Assembly: GCF_003863965.1 (NCBI RefSeq)
Contig: NZ_RRCN01000001.1
Location: 5,476,304-5,540,303, forward strand
Length of the DNA: 64,000 nucleotides
Reading direction: 5' to 3'
Origin: Paenibacillus oralis
Lineage (GTDB): Bacteria > Bacillota > Bacilli > Paenibacillales > Paenibacillaceae
Of the stretch, positions 34,185 through 43,659 are shown one piece after another. Position 1 is the stretch's first letter. Each line of letters begins with the position of its first letter. The notes under the pieces are model-generated. The model searched no databases. It was not told the origin of the DNA and worked only from the letters and a program-made list of their open reading frames with translations. The translations under genes were made by a program, and so were the position numbers.

Positions 34185-34230
34185 CTGTATTTTTTATTGC
34201 CCAAAAACAACCAGACAATAAAAAATACAG
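34185..34230 (+). promoter_or_regulatory. 15-bp perfect inverted repeat before mef-like start
   Basis: CTGTATTTTTTATTG (34185-34199) and CAATAAAAAATACAG (34216-34230) are perfectly complementary across a 16-base loop and end directly at the ribosome site. It may be a second attenuation step or a translational gate for the efflux gene. Confidence 0.6.
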
Positions 34231-34242
34231 GGAGAAATGAAC

Positions 34243-35454
34243 ATGACAAAACAAAATTGGAAACGCAGTTTCTTTACAATATGGGCAGGACAGGCGGTTT
34301 CGCTAATTACCAGCGCTGTTCTGCAAATGGCGATCATTTGGTATCTAACAGATTCTACAGGGTCTGCGATGGTGCTTTCGATTGCAACCATGGTTGGTTT
34401 TTTACCGCAAGCTGTTTTGGGAACGATGATTGGCGTATTGGTTGACCGTTGGAACCGGAAACTGGTTATGATCGGAGCGGACCTTATCATTGCGGCCGCA
34501 GGTGCAGCCTTGGCTGTAGTCGCGCTTACCATCGACTTGCCGATATGGGTCGTGATGGTCGTTTTGTTTATTCGCAGTATCGGAACGGCATTTCATACAC
34601 CTGCTTTGAGTGCGGTAACCCCTTTGCTGGTGCCGGAAGATCAACTGACGAAGTGCGCAGGATACAGTCAATCGGTGCAGTCGGTAAGCTATATTCTAAG
34701 CCCTGTAATAGCCGGTGTTCTATATGCGGCATGGGATCTTAACGCAATTATTGCGATTGATGTGGTCGGGGCGTTGATCGCCTGTTTAACTGTAGCGCTA
34801 GTTGCTATCCCCAAACAAAAGACGCAAGTCGATAGTGTTAATAGCAACTTTTTCGAAGAGGTAAAAGAAGGTTACCGTACATTTAAAGCATCGAAGGGAT
34901 TATTTGCGCTGCTTTGGATCAGTGCGTTATATGCATTTGTGTTTATGCCAATCAGCGCCCTGTTCCCTTTAATGAGTATGAGGTATTTCGGAGGAACGGC
35001 AACCCATGCTTCTATCGTCGAAACCGTCTTTGCCGCTGGAATGTTGGCTGGCGGCTTGCTGCTTGGCATTTGGGGCGGATTCAAAAACCGGGCATGGAGT
35101 ATAATTTTTTCCGTCTCATTGATGGGGATTGCTCTTGCAGTTTCCGGATTATTGCCGGTAAATGGGTTCCTCTTCTTTGTTCTATGCAGTATTTTGATGG
35201 GCTTTTCAAGTCCATTCTTTAGCGGTGTGCAAGCGGCCCTCATTCAAGAGAAAATTCAGCCGGAGTTTCTTGGGCGGGCATTTGGCCTGTTGGGCAGCAT
35301 AACATCTTTTGCTATGCCGCTGGGGTTAATCGCGTCCGGTATTTTTGCGGATCGAATCGGGATTCATCATTGGTTTACGTTTTCGGGAATTGGCATCATC
35401 GGCATTGCGCTTCTATGCATGTTGCTTCCGTCGATCCGGCATTTAGACAAATAA
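34243..35454 (+). CDS. MFS macrolide efflux protein, Mef(A)-like
   Basis: A 403-aa twelve-helix major facilitator. The start FFTIWAGQAVSLITSAVLQM, the segment FIRSIGTAFHTPALSAVTPL with LVPEDQLTKCAGYSQSVQS, and the end NHWF-like HHWFTFSGIGIIGIA follow Mef(A) from memory, and the length is nearly identical (405). Mef exports 14- and 15-membered macrolides. ATG 34243 is eight bases after GGAG; ATG 34237 is too close to the ribosome site. An msr-type ABC-F gene follows 21 bases later, as in mef-msr elements. Base composition does not differ obviously from its surroundings. Confidence 0.88.
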   Translation: MTKQNWKRSFFTIWAGQAVSLITSAVLQMAIIWYLTDSTGSAMVLSIATMVGFLPQAVLGTMIGVLVDRWNRKLVMIGADLIIAAAGAALAVVALTIDLPIWVVMVVLFIRSIGTAFHTPALSAVTPLLVPEDQLTKCAGYSQSVQSVSYILSPVIAGVLYAAWDLNAIIAIDVVGALIACLTVALVAIPKQKTQVDSVNSNFFEEVKEGYRTFKASKGLFALLWISALYAFVFMPISALFPLMSMRYFGGTATHASIVETVFAAGMLAGGLLLGIWGGFKNRAWSIIFSVSLMGIALAVSGLLPVNGFLFFVLCSILMGFSSPFFSGVQAALIQEKIQPEFLGRAFGLLGSITSFAMPLGLIASGIFADRIGIHHWFTFSGIGIIGIALLCMLLPSIRHLDK

Positions 35455-35475
35455 AAGGAGAAAGGAGGTACGACA

Positions 35476-36939
35476 ATGACGTTATTGATAAAAGCTAAAG
35501 ATATTCATGTGGAATATATGGGCCGGGATGTCTTGGACATGGAAGAGTTGGAAATTTATGATTATGATCGCATTGGTTTGGTAGGCGCGAACGGAGCAGG
35601 CAAGAGCACTTTGTTGAAACTGTTGCTGGGAGCAACGCCTTTACCGCACGGTAAAATTGTCAGGGACGGCAGCATCAGCTATATTCCACAATTGGATGAT
35701 GTAATCGTACAAGAGGAAAAGGATTATGCTTTAATGGGCAAGTTGGGAGTTGACCGTTTGACAGCGGTGAATATAAGCGGCGGTGAGGAAACACGGTTAA
35801 AAATTGCCCAAGCTCTGTCGGGAGAGGTACATGGTATCTTTGCCGATGAGCCGACGAGCCACCTGGATCGTCAGGGCATAGACTTTTTGGTTAACCAGCT
35901 TAAATATTATTCGGGGGCTTTGCTTATCGTCAGTCATGACCGTTATTTCCTCGATCAGGTCGTGGACAAAATTTGGGAGCTGAAAGAGGGAAAGATTACC
36001 GAATATTGGGGAGGATACTCCGATTACCTGGCCCAAAAAGAAGAAGAAAGGAAAAATCAGGCCGTACAATATAAACAGTTTGTTGCCGAACGAGACCGGC
36101 TGGAGAAAGCAATCGCTGAAAAAATGAATCAGTCCCGGAAAATGGACCAAAAGGTTAAAGGGGCTTCAAGCAAAAACAGTTCCGAAAGCGGCGGACGGCT
36201 TAGCCATCAAAAAACGGTCGGCAGCAAGCAGAAGAAACTCCATAATGCCGCCAAAAATATGGAGCGCAGAATTGAAGCGCTTGGCGATGTGAAACCTCCT
36301 GAAGTGAATCGTTCCGTCCAATTCCGGCAGAGCAAAGCCCTGGAGCTTCACAATCCGTTTCCGATCACCGGAAAAGACATCAGTAAGCGTTATGGGGAAA
36401 AAATCATTTTTGAGAGAGCGTCATTTCAATTTCCGCTAGGCGCCAAGATTGCGATAACGGGTGCAAACGGGGCGGGAAAAACCACGCTTTTCAAAATGAT
36501 ACTTGATGGTGAAGACGGCATCACCCTATCACCTAAAGCCTCAATCGGCTACTTCGCTCAAACCGGTTACAAGTTTGACCGCAGCCAGGGGGTTATGGAG
36601 TTTATGCTGGAAAACTGTGATTATCAGGTAGCGGAAATTCGAGCTGTATTGGCTTCGATGGGGTTTTCTCAACATGATGTACGGAAAGAGTTATCGGTTT
36701 TAAGCGGCGGCGAAATGATTAAATTGCAGCTGGCCAAAATGCTTCTGGGGCGGTATAACATCTTGCTTATGGATGAACCGAGTAATTATCTCGATTTACC
36801 TGCAGTCGAAGCATTAGAGCAATTGATGAAGAGCTACGCAGGTACTATTATTTTCATCTCGCACGATGTGCATTTATTGGAGAACGTAGCCGATATGGTA
36901 TATCAAATCGAGGATAAGAAAATGATTTTGAAGGGCTAG
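35476..36939 (+). CDS. ABC-F ribosomal protection protein, Msr(D)-like
   Basis: A 487-aa ABC-F ATPase, the same length as Msr(D). Walker A motifs are GANGAGKST near 37 and GANGAGKTT near 332; signatures are ISGGEET and LSGGEM; Walker B regions contain [10 protein letters not shown] and [10 protein letters not shown]. Segments such as [32 protein letters not shown] and [15 protein letters not shown] follow Msr(D) as I remember it. Proteins of this type bind the ribosome and displace macrolides. AAAGGAGG precedes ATG 35476. It is cotranscribed with the efflux gene under the leader at 33986. Confidence 0.9.
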   Translation: MTLLIKAKDIHVEYMGRDVLDMEELEIYDYDRIGLVGANGAGKSTLLKLLLGATPLPHGKIVRDGSISYIPQLDDVIVQEEKDYALMGKLGVDRLTAVNISGGEETRLKIAQALSGEVHGIFADEPTSHLDRQGIDFLVNQLKYYSGALLIVSHDRYFLDQVVDKIWELKEGKITEYWGGYSDYLAQKEEERKNQAVQYKQFVAERDRLEKAIAEKMNQSRKMDQKVKGASSKNSSESGGRLSHQKTVGSKQKKLHNAAKNMERRIEALGDVKPPEVNRSVQFRQSKALELHNPFPITGKDISKRYGEKIIFERASFQFPLGAKIAITGANGAGKTTLFKMILDGEDGITLSPKASIGYFAQTGYKFDRSQGVMEFMLENCDYQVAEIRAVLASMGFSQHDVRKELSVLSGGEMIKLQLAKMLLGRYNILLMDEPSNYLDLPAVEALEQLMKSYAGTIIFISHDVHLLENVADMVYQIEDKKMILKG

Positions 36940-37030
36940 AGTCATTAAAAAAGGTTTACGCAGCAAGAGATTGCAGTTATGATGGGTGATAAAAACAAGG
37001 AATATCTTGATGCGGAGAGGAAGAAGCAGG

Positions 37031-38212
37031 TTGATTTCAGAAAAATACAAACGGATGCTGGGGCAAAAATCGGTCATTCGCGAAATTTCCGAGTACGGGG
37101 CCGAAAAGGCCAAGGAGATCGGCTATGATCAAGTTTTTGATTACAGCCTGGGCAACCCCAGCGTTCCGGTCCCGGACGAGTTCACGCAGCAATTAATCCG
37201 GCTGGCCGCAAGCGAACACCCTGGGGCCGTTCACGGCTACAGCCCCAGCCTGGGGATTCCGACGGTGCGCGAAACAATCGCCGCTTCGTTGCAGCGGCGG
37301 TTTGCGGTAGATTACCGCACAGAGCATATCTTTATGACTTCGGGAGCGGCGGGGGCGCTGGCCCATGCGCTTAGAGCGGTTACCACGGACGGTGACGAAG
37401 TGTTAACGTTCGCGCCCTATTTTCCCGAATATATGCCTTACGTCAATACGACCGGAGCCGTACTAAAAATCGTGCCGCCGAACACCAATGATTTTCAAAT
37501 CAATTTTGCGGAATTTGAAAACATGATCACTCCCAAACTGGCCGCGGTGTTGATCAATACGCCCAACAACCCTTCCGGCGCTGTGTACTCTGCGGAAACG
37601 ATCGAAAAGCTGGCGCAAATCCTGCGCTCCAAAGAGAAGGAATACGGGCACGACATCTTTTTGATTTCCGACGAGCCTTACCGGGAAATTGTGTTTGACG
37701 GGCAGCAGGCCCCTTATATCGCCAAATACTACGCGAACACGATTACCTGCTACTCGTTCAGCAAATCCTTGTCCGTGCCCGGCGAAAGAATCGGTTACAT
37801 CGCGGTGAATCCGGAGTGCAAGGAGGCGGAGACGATCGTCAATATGTGCGGCCAAATTTCGCGGGGGATCGGCCACAACTGTCCTTCTTCCATCATTCAG
37901 CTGGCCGTGGCGGAAGTGATCGATTTGGTCAGCGATTTGTCCGTATATGAGACGAACCGCAATATTTTGTACCGGGCTTTGACGGAGTTCGGCTTTACCT
38001 GCGTCAAACCCGGCGGAACGTTTTATATGTTCCCTAAAGCTCTGGAGGAGGATGCGGTCGCCTTTTGCAAAAAGGCCCTTAAATACAACTTGCTGCTTGT
38101 TCCCGGAGATACCTTCGGGTGTCCCGGATATTTCCGCATGGCATATTGCATTCCCACCGAAAAAGTGCAGCGCTCATTGGAAGCTTTTAAGCAGTTGGCG
38201 CAGGAATATTGA
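37031..38212 (+). CDS. PLP-dependent class I/II aminotransferase
   Basis: A 393-aa fold-type I aminotransferase. The N-terminus ISEKYKRMLGQKSVIREI, the substrate segment NTPNNPSGAVYS, SDEPYREI and the PLP lysine in YSFSKSLSVPGERIGY are clear. A C-terminal arginine motif lies in GYFRMAYCI. The start is most likely TTG 37031, preceded by GGAGAGGAAG; an ATG at 36986 would add 15 residues that look like leader sequence. The amino-acid substrate cannot be told from sequence. It is independent of the upstream resistance genes, though no clear terminator lies in the short gap. Confidence 0.88.
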   Translation: MISEKYKRMLGQKSVIREISEYGAEKAKEIGYDQVFDYSLGNPSVPVPDEFTQQLIRLAASEHPGAVHGYSPSLGIPTVRETIAASLQRRFAVDYRTEHIFMTSGAAGALAHALRAVTTDGDEVLTFAPYFPEYMPYVNTTGAVLKIVPPNTNDFQINFAEFENMITPKLAAVLINTPNNPSGAVYSAETIEKLAQILRSKEKEYGHDIFLISDEPYREIVFDGQQAPYIAKYYANTITCYSFSKSLSVPGERIGYIAVNPECKEAETIVNMCGQISRGIGHNCPSSIIQLAVAEVIDLVSDLSVYETNRNILYRALTEFGFTCVKPGGTFYMFPKALEEDAVAFCKKALKYNLLLVPGDTFGCPGYFRMAYCIPTEKVQRSLEAFKQLAQEY

Positions 38213-38218
38213 TTCGAC

Positions 38219-38270
38219 AGCACCCGCACCTTATGATCGATCGATCAAAAGTGGCGGGTGCTTTTTATTT
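38219..38270 (+). terminator. Terminator after aminotransferase
   Basis: AGCACCCGC pairs with GCGGGTGCT across a loop that contains the self-complementary GATCGATCGATC, followed by TTTTTATTTT. Confidence 0.85.
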
Positions 38271-38301
38271 TATTACATAAAAACGGTGCGGATGCCGCAT
38301 T

Positions 38302-38472
38302 CTACATATGACATTTAACGAAATTTTGGTAAAACGGAGGGCGTGCTTTGACCTCCAAGTCCCAAATCGGCAGATCTCTCCGTTTCGTCACTTGAGCTGC
38401 GCCAGATACGGGGTGCACCAGACGAGCCTCTAAGGTATTCGTCAGCCATTTATACGGACACGTCCATGCTTC
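38302..38472 (-). pseudogene. Possible decayed coding fragment, unknown family
   Basis: On the minus strand a 56-codon frame is open between stops, with no start or ribosome site. It reads as protein-like sequence containing CPYKWLTNTLEARLVHPVSG and KRRDLPIWDLEVKARPPF. Its composition looks like a domain fragment rather than random sequence, but I cannot name it. A stray terminator follows on the plus strand at 38503. The rest of 38213-38622 contains no gene. Confidence 0.3.
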
Positions 38473-38502
38473 TTAAACAACTTCAGCGGATGACTTAATT
38501 TC

Positions 38503-38532
38503 GGCACTCCTTATTATGGGGTGTCTTTTTTT
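38503..38532 (+). terminator. Isolated terminator-like hairpin
   Basis: GGCACTCC pairs with GGGGTGTC using wobbles and is followed by seven T. No plus-strand gene lies just upstream, so it is either a leftover or the end of an unseen small RNA. Confidence 0.5.
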
Positions 38533-38622
38533 GCGCTTTAGGAGCATATCGTTTTGTCCCGATTCGTATAATGCAGTAATTTGTGGAAACCGTGCGGAGC
38601 AATTCGAAAGGAGAGGACAACT

Positions 38623-40947
38623 TTGGAGGTCATCGGCAGAAGCGTTCCGAAAAAAGAATCCTGGGATAAAGTGACGGGTGCCGCTTTATACACGGGGGAT
38701 CAAACCGATACGCGAATGCTCTATGCCCGTATGGCGATAAGCCCGTACGCCCATGCGCGGATCGCCGAGATCAACACGGACGAGGCCCGGCAAGTGCCCG
38801 GGGTCCGCGCCGTTTTGACAGGGGATTACAGCGATGTGCTTACGGGAGAAGAAATCCGCGACCGACCTATCATCGCCAAAGACCGTGTACGGTTTTACGG
38901 GGAAACCGTGGCTGTAGTGGTCGCCGATACGGAAGTGCAGGCCCAGCGCGCGGCGGATTTGATCCGGGTTCGCTACGAGCCGCTGCCGGTAGTGAACTCG
39001 CCGGTGGACGCCTTACGAAGAGACGCTCCGCTCATTCACGAGAAGCTGGGGGAATATGAAGCGGCGGTGGGGGTTAGGCCCATCCCCGGAACCAACGTAG
39101 CCAGTCTGCTTAAGGTTCGCAAGGGCGATCTGGACGAAGGCTGGAAAATGAGTGAAATCATTATCGAAAATACGGTTTCGTTCGTGCCGTCGGACCATGC
39201 GGCCATGGAAACGCGAAGTGCTATCGCAGAGATTAAGCCGGATGGCCATGTCCACATCGAATCGTCGACACAGGCTCCTTTTGCGATCAAAAAATATTTG
39301 GGCCTGTTTTTTAAGATCGATCCCGGTTGGATTGTGGTGACTACTCCGTTCGTCGGTGGCGGTTACGGCGGCAAGGCGGCGATTCAACTGGAGCTGATCG
39401 CTTATATCGCTTCACGGGCGGTGGGCGGCCGCAAAGTTAAAATCATCAACACGCGGGAAGAGGATATGCTGACCTCACCGGGGCATATCGGGCTTGACGC
39501 CACGGTCAAGCTGGGCAGCACGCTGCAAGGCAAAATCACCGCGGCGTATATCGTGTACCGGTTCGACGGCGGCGCCTACAACGATAAATCCAGCGACGTT
39601 GCCCGGGCGGCCGTGATAGACTGTTCCGGGCCTTATGCAATCGAGCCTCTGTACTGCGACTGCTTTACGATGTATACGAATCATCCTTATGCTTCGGCAT
39701 TTCGGGGATATGGGCATGCGGAGCTGACTTTTGCGATCGAGCGGGCGATGGACGTGCTGGCGGAAAAGCTCCGCATGGACCCTTGGGAGCTGCGCATGCG
39801 GAATGTTGCCGTGCCCGGCGACACCGCGCCCACCAGGGATGTGCTGACGGAAAGCAGTCTGGGCGACTTGAAAACCTGCATGTACCGTTTGCGCACGCTG
39901 TCCGGCTGGGACGAATGGCAGGTGAGGCAGGTGGATGCGAACAAGATGCGGGCCAAGGGAATCAGCTGCTTCTGGAAAAATTCCTCCATGGACCCGGATG
40001 CCAGCTCGGGGGCGATCATTTCCTTCAATCAGGACGGCAGCGTAAATCTGGAAACCGGGGTTGTGGAGATCGGTACCGGCACCAAAACGGTATTGGCTCA
40101 AATCCTGGCGCAGCGGTTGAAAATGAGTCCCGATAAAGTACACGTGAAGTTTAAAGTGAATACCCAAATTACCCCGGAGCACTGGAAAACGGTGGCGAGC
40201 CGCGGCACTTTTTTGGCTGGACGCGCGGTGCTCAATGCGGCGGACGACGCGATCAAGCAACTGCTGAAAATCGCCGCATGTGTGCTCAGGGCGGACCCGG
40301 ACGATTTGGAGCTGGGGTGGGAACGCGTGTACGTCCGGGCTGACCCGAACTTGTACGTCTTAGTCAAAGCGATTTGCTATGGCTACAAATATCCAAACGG
40401 AAATTCCATTGGCGGCCAAATCATAGGCCGCGGAAACTATATCCAGCGGCGGATGAACTTGATGAACCCGGACACTGGGGAAGGCACGCCGGGACCGGAA
40501 TGGAACGTAGGAGCCCAAGCCGTGGAAATTGAGCTGGACACCAGGGATTATTCCTACAGGCTGATCAAAGCGGTTTCCGTCAACGACGCGGGCAAGGTGC
40601 TGAATCTTAAAGCGGCGCTGGGCCAAGTGATGGGCGCGATGTCCATGGGGCTCAGCTTTGCCAATCGAGAGACGTTTTTGTTTAGCGCCAGCGGCGCCGT
40701 CTATAATCCGACGCTTCGCGACTACCCTTTAATCCGTTATGGCGAAAATCCGGAATATGTGGTCGAATTTATCGAAAGCCCGTGCCTGGATGCGCCGTAC
40801 GGCAGCCGCGCGCTGGGCGAACACGGGCTGATCGGCATGCCCGCCGCTTTGGCCAGCGCCTTATCGCGCGCGGCGGGAGTGCAGCTGAATCAATTGCCGC
40901 TTTTCCCGGAAACGATCTGGAGGGCAAGAAGGGGGGGATCCGAATGA
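38623..40947 (+). CDS. Xanthine dehydrogenase-family molybdenum-binding subunit
   Basis: A 774-aa large subunit of a molybdenum hydroxylase. The N-terminal substrate-domain motif is KVTGAALYTGDQ, the cofactor region has FVGGGYGGKAAIQLEL and ASAFRGYGHAELTFAIERAM, and the C-terminal active-site glutamate lies in RALGEHGLIGMPAALA. With the FAD and 2Fe-2S subunits encoded next, it forms a heterotrimeric dehydrogenase for a purine or an aldehyde/heterocycle. TTG 38623 sits seven bases after AAGGAGAGG; the upstream ATG would add unrelated residues. No cofactor-maturation gene is in the cluster. Confidence 0.9.
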   Translation: MEVIGRSVPKKESWDKVTGAALYTGDQTDTRMLYARMAISPYAHARIAEINTDEARQVPGVRAVLTGDYSDVLTGEEIRDRPIIAKDRVRFYGETVAVVVADTEVQAQRAADLIRVRYEPLPVVNSPVDALRRDAPLIHEKLGEYEAAVGVRPIPGTNVASLLKVRKGDLDEGWKMSEIIIENTVSFVPSDHAAMETRSAIAEIKPDGHVHIESSTQAPFAIKKYLGLFFKIDPGWIVVTTPFVGGGYGGKAAIQLELIAYIASRAVGGRKVKIINTREEDMLTSPGHIGLDATVKLGSTLQGKITAAYIVYRFDGGAYNDKSSDVARAAVIDCSGPYAIEPLYCDCFTMYTNHPYASAFRGYGHAELTFAIERAMDVLAEKLRMDPWELRMRNVAVPGDTAPTRDVLTESSLGDLKTCMYRLRTLSGWDEWQVRQVDANKMRAKGISCFWKNSSMDPDASSGAIISFNQDGSVNLETGVVEIGTGTKTVLAQILAQRLKMSPDKVHVKFKVNTQITPEHWKTVASRGTFLAGRAVLNAADDAIKQLLKIAACVLRADPDDLELGWERVYVRADPNLYVLVKAICYGYKYPNGNSIGGQIIGRGNYIQRRMNLMNPDTGEGTPGPEWNVGAQAVEIELDTRDYSYRLIKAVSVNDAGKVLNLKAALGQVMGAMSMGLSFANRETFLFSASGAVYNPTLRDYPLIRYGENPEYVVEFIESPCLDAPYGSRALGEHGLIGMPAALASALSRAAGVQLNQLPLFPETIWRARRGGSE

Positions 40948-41777
40948 TTCCCTATGACTTCGAATATTACCGGCCGGCCTCTGTTTATGAAGCCGTAAAC
41001 CTGTTTCAGCAATTGGACAGACAGGGCAAACAGCCGCGCTATTGGTCCGGCGGCACCGAAATCATCACCTTGGGCCGGCTTAACCAAGTGATTACCGGAG
41101 CCGTTATCGATCTGAAAGCGATCCCCGAATGCCGCGAAATGTCGGTTCGGGAGGATAAGCTGATTCTCGGTTCCGCGCTGACATTGTCCGAACTCTACGA
41201 TTCCCGGGTGTTTCCTCTGCTTGGCGAAACCGGAGGCGGCGTTGCCGACCGCACCTCCCGCAATAAAATTACGTTTGGCGGCAACATTTGCGGGCAATTC
41301 ATATACCGTGAAGCGGTGCTCCCACTGCTCATAACCGATAGCGAAGTGCGAATCGCAGGCCCGGCAGGGGGAAGACAAACACCGATTACCCAAGCGTTCG
41401 AACAAACCCTTCAGCTTGGGAGAGGGGAGTTTCTGGTGCAGACGGTTACGGATGAGGGTTATACGAAACTGCCCTATATGACCATAAAGAAACGAAAAGT
41501 AGCCGCGATCGATTATCCGGTCGTCACCGTGGCCGCGATTCGCGCGGGCTCCGGGATTCGCGTTGCTTTCAGCGGGGTGTGCGCTTTTCCTTTCCGCTCG
41601 GAAGCAATTGAAGCCCGTTTAAACCTCCGGGACATCCCTCTGAAAGAAAGGATCGAGCAGGCCATTACGCTGTTGCCGGCGCCTATCCTGAGTGACATTA
41701 AAGCTTCGGCGGAATATCGCGAGCTTATCCTGAGGCTTGCATTGGAAGACATATTGAAAGCGTTGGGAGCGGAATAA
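40944..41777 (+). CDS. FAD-binding subunit of molybdenum hydroxylase
   Basis: A 277-aa FAD_binding_5/CO dehydrogenase M-type subunit. The flavin-binding segments are RYWSGGTEIITLGRLNQ near residue 31 and a degenerate RNKITFGGNICGQ near 105, which corresponds to the usual GGN motif. It passes electrons from the 2Fe-2S subunit to the final acceptor. ATG 40944 overlaps the large-subunit stop as ATGA, with GGGGGGAT upstream. It ends two bases before the 2Fe-2S gene. Confidence 0.88.
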   Translation: MIPYDFEYYRPASVYEAVNLFQQLDRQGKQPRYWSGGTEIITLGRLNQVITGAVIDLKAIPECREMSVREDKLILGSALTLSELYDSRVFPLLGETGGGVADRTSRNKITFGGNICGQFIYREAVLPLLITDSEVRIAGPAGGRQTPITQAFEQTLQLGRGEFLVQTVTDEGYTKLPYMTIKKRKVAAIDYPVVTVAAIRAGSGIRVAFSGVCAFPFRSEAIEARLNLRDIPLKERIEQAITLLPAPILSDIKASAEYRELILRLALEDILKALGAE

Positions 41778-41778
41778 T

Positions 41779-42279
41779 ATGGCGGATACGAAACGCTACG
41801 GCATGGTGCTGGATCTGAATGTAAACGGCGAGACGCGGACCGCCGCCATCCGTCCTGCAGACCTGCTGTTGGATACATTGCGGGATTCCTTCGGTCTGAC
41901 CGGTACCAAACCGGGCTGCCGGAACGGAGACTGCGGCGCCTGTACGGTGCTCGTCGATGGTATGCCGATGAAATCATGCCTTATGCTTACCGTTGAGGCG
42001 GCGGGAACAAAAGTAACGTCCATCGAAGGCCTTCACGACACGGAGGTTCAGAGAGCATTCGTGGAAAAGTTCGCTTTCCAGTGCGGCTACTGCACCCCCG
42101 GCTTTATTATGAATATCTATGCGCTGGCGCGAATTCATCCCGATGCCGATCAGGCGACGATCACGGATTGGCTGCAATCCAACATCTGCCGGTGTACGGG
42201 TTACGAAGAAATTCATCAGGCCGTGGTTTCGGTGCTGGGGCGTCTTTCATCGGCGGAATGCTTATCTGTTAAACCATGA
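41779..42279 (+). CDS. 2Fe-2S subunit of molybdenum hydroxylase
   Basis: A 166-aa two-cluster ferredoxin-like subunit. The plant-type cluster is bound by CRNGDCGACTVLVDG (from residue 47) plus a later cysteine in MKSC. The alpha-helical cluster is bound by FQCGYCTPGF and NICRCTGYEEI. It completes the large-FAD-FeS order of this operon and relays electrons between the molybdenum centre and FAD. Confidence 0.94.
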   Translation: MADTKRYGMVLDLNVNGETRTAAIRPADLLLDTLRDSFGLTGTKPGCRNGDCGACTVLVDGMPMKSCLMLTVEAAGTKVTSIEGLHDTEVQRAFVEKFAFQCGYCTPGFIMNIYALARIHPDADQATITDWLQSNICRCTGYEEIHQAVVSVLGRLSSAECLSVKP

Positions 42280-42358
42280 AATAGAACGTGTCGTTAAACG
42301 TAAGCTCGCGACGTAAATAGCGCTTCCCCAGAAGATCGCTGTTCCGCATAAAGGAAAT

Positions 42359-42409
42359 GCGTCATCCCAAGAAGGGCAAGACTGCTCTCATGGGACGACG
42401 CTTTTTTTA
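42359..42409. terminator. Terminator between hydroxylase operon and convergent gene
   Basis: GCGTC-TCCCA pairs with TGGGA-GACGC with one internal mismatch and is followed by seven T on the plus strand. It may serve both converging operons. Confidence 0.85.
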
Positions 42410-42491
42410 TTCAAATTGCCCTAGCGGCCGTTCTTCGGCCGCCATATCATGCCTTGGGGCAAGCGATGCAAAAGCGATTCAAAGCGATTTT

Positions 42492-43487
42492 TCAACCGTT
42501 TGCGTACTTGGGCTCCGACGCTTTGCGCCGTTCGTTCGCATACTCGATTACTCCCATGACAAGGCCGATCAGCCAAGGAATGATATAGTACATCATCCGA
42601 AATAAAACGAGCACGGCGGCGGTTTTTTCGGGCGCGTAGCCGAGCGCCTGAAGCCCCAGCAGCGCAATCAGGTCAAAACCGCCGATCCCGCCGGGCGCCA
42701 GGCTCACCAGACCGGACGCGGCGGCAATGGTATAAATGCCGAGCCCGGTGCGGAACGATAGGTCCGGCAGCAGAGTCGAAGCAATCATCCAGAAGGCGAT
42801 GCCGGACAATACCCACTCCACCAAGGAGACGGCCACGGACGCGGCGATCGTGGAGAAGTTCATCCGCGGAAGATCACGATTCAGCCATTTGGTATAAAAG
42901 GACGAGCGCTGAAATAGTATGTAGCCGGGCAGGTAAAGCGCAAGCGCCCAGACGGCATACAGTGTCCAGGGGTGAGATCGGGTGACGGCATCGATCGGAA
43001 ACAGGCCGGCCAGATCTCCCCAAGCCATCAGAGATATGCCCGTAATGGTGATGGTGGACAGGAAAGCGACGGAAGCTGTGATGGTCGCAACGGAAATCCC
43101 GCGGCTCCGGTACAGATATGTCCGCAAAGCCGCGCCGGCTATCCCGGCGAACCCAATGACATTGTTTGAAGTATTGGCGATCCACGCAAAGCGGAACGTT
43201 GCCCACCGGCCGATCGGGAGCCGAAAATGGTGCCGAAGCACGAATTCGTAGCCGCTTACCGAGGCGACGGCGGCAAGGGATATGGCGATAAGCAGCAGAA
43301 CCCTCGGCGGCTCCAGATTATGCAGCACACGAAGGGTGGCGGTCCAGTCAATGCGGCGGAACTCGGCCTGGCCGGCCCAAATAATCAATCCGATAATGAC
43401 GATAGGAATCAAGATTTGTACGATTTTTAAACGGTACAGCGTCGTAAAGAGTTTAACAGTCTTCAATCGTTGGAACATCTTTTGCAT
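42492..43487 (-). CDS. Lysylphosphatidylglycerol synthetase/flippase-domain membrane protein (YbhN/MprF-N-like)
   Basis: A 331-aa integral membrane protein with about eight helices, corresponding to the flippase half of MprF without the synthetase half (UPF0104 family). Typical segments are NNVIGFAGIAGAALRTYLY near residue 110, VEWVLSGIAFWMIAS, LAPGGIGGFDLIALLG and RMMYYIIPWLIG. Such proteins move lipids across the membrane. The start at 43487 is followed by a basic N-terminus MQKMFQRLKTVK. It faces the hydroxylase operon. Confidence 0.88.
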   Translation of the reverse strand: MQKMFQRLKTVKLFTTLYRLKIVQILIPIVIIGLIIWAGQAEFRRIDWTATLRVLHNLEPPRVLLLIAISLAAVASVSGYEFVLRHHFRLPIGRWATFRFAWIANTSNNVIGFAGIAGAALRTYLYRSRGISVATITASVAFLSTITITGISLMAWGDLAGLFPIDAVTRSHPWTLYAVWALALYLPGYILFQRSSFYTKWLNRDLPRMNFSTIAASVAVSLVEWVLSGIAFWMIASTLLPDLSFRTGLGIYTIAAASGLVSLAPGGIGGFDLIALLGLQALGYAPEKTAAVLVLFRMMYYIIPWLIGLVMGVIEYANERRKASEPKYANG

Positions 43488-43659
43488 GATAGATAACCCT
43501 TCCTATTCTCCCATCAATTTCTGCGTATTCAAGTATACCCTTAATAGGCCTGATTAAAAAGTCTGTAAAGTCATGTTCGCCGGAGAGCAGGGGATTTTGA
43601 AGGCCAACGAGAATTGGTATAGTAAAGCGTTGAGTACTTTTCAGAGAGGAGATTTTGAA

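Noticed and set aside
33924-36939. Transposon-borne origin of the mef/msr-like operon
   Set aside because: I find no transposase, integrase, terminal inverted repeats or target duplications in the flanks; transfer cannot be excluded, but nothing in the window shows it.
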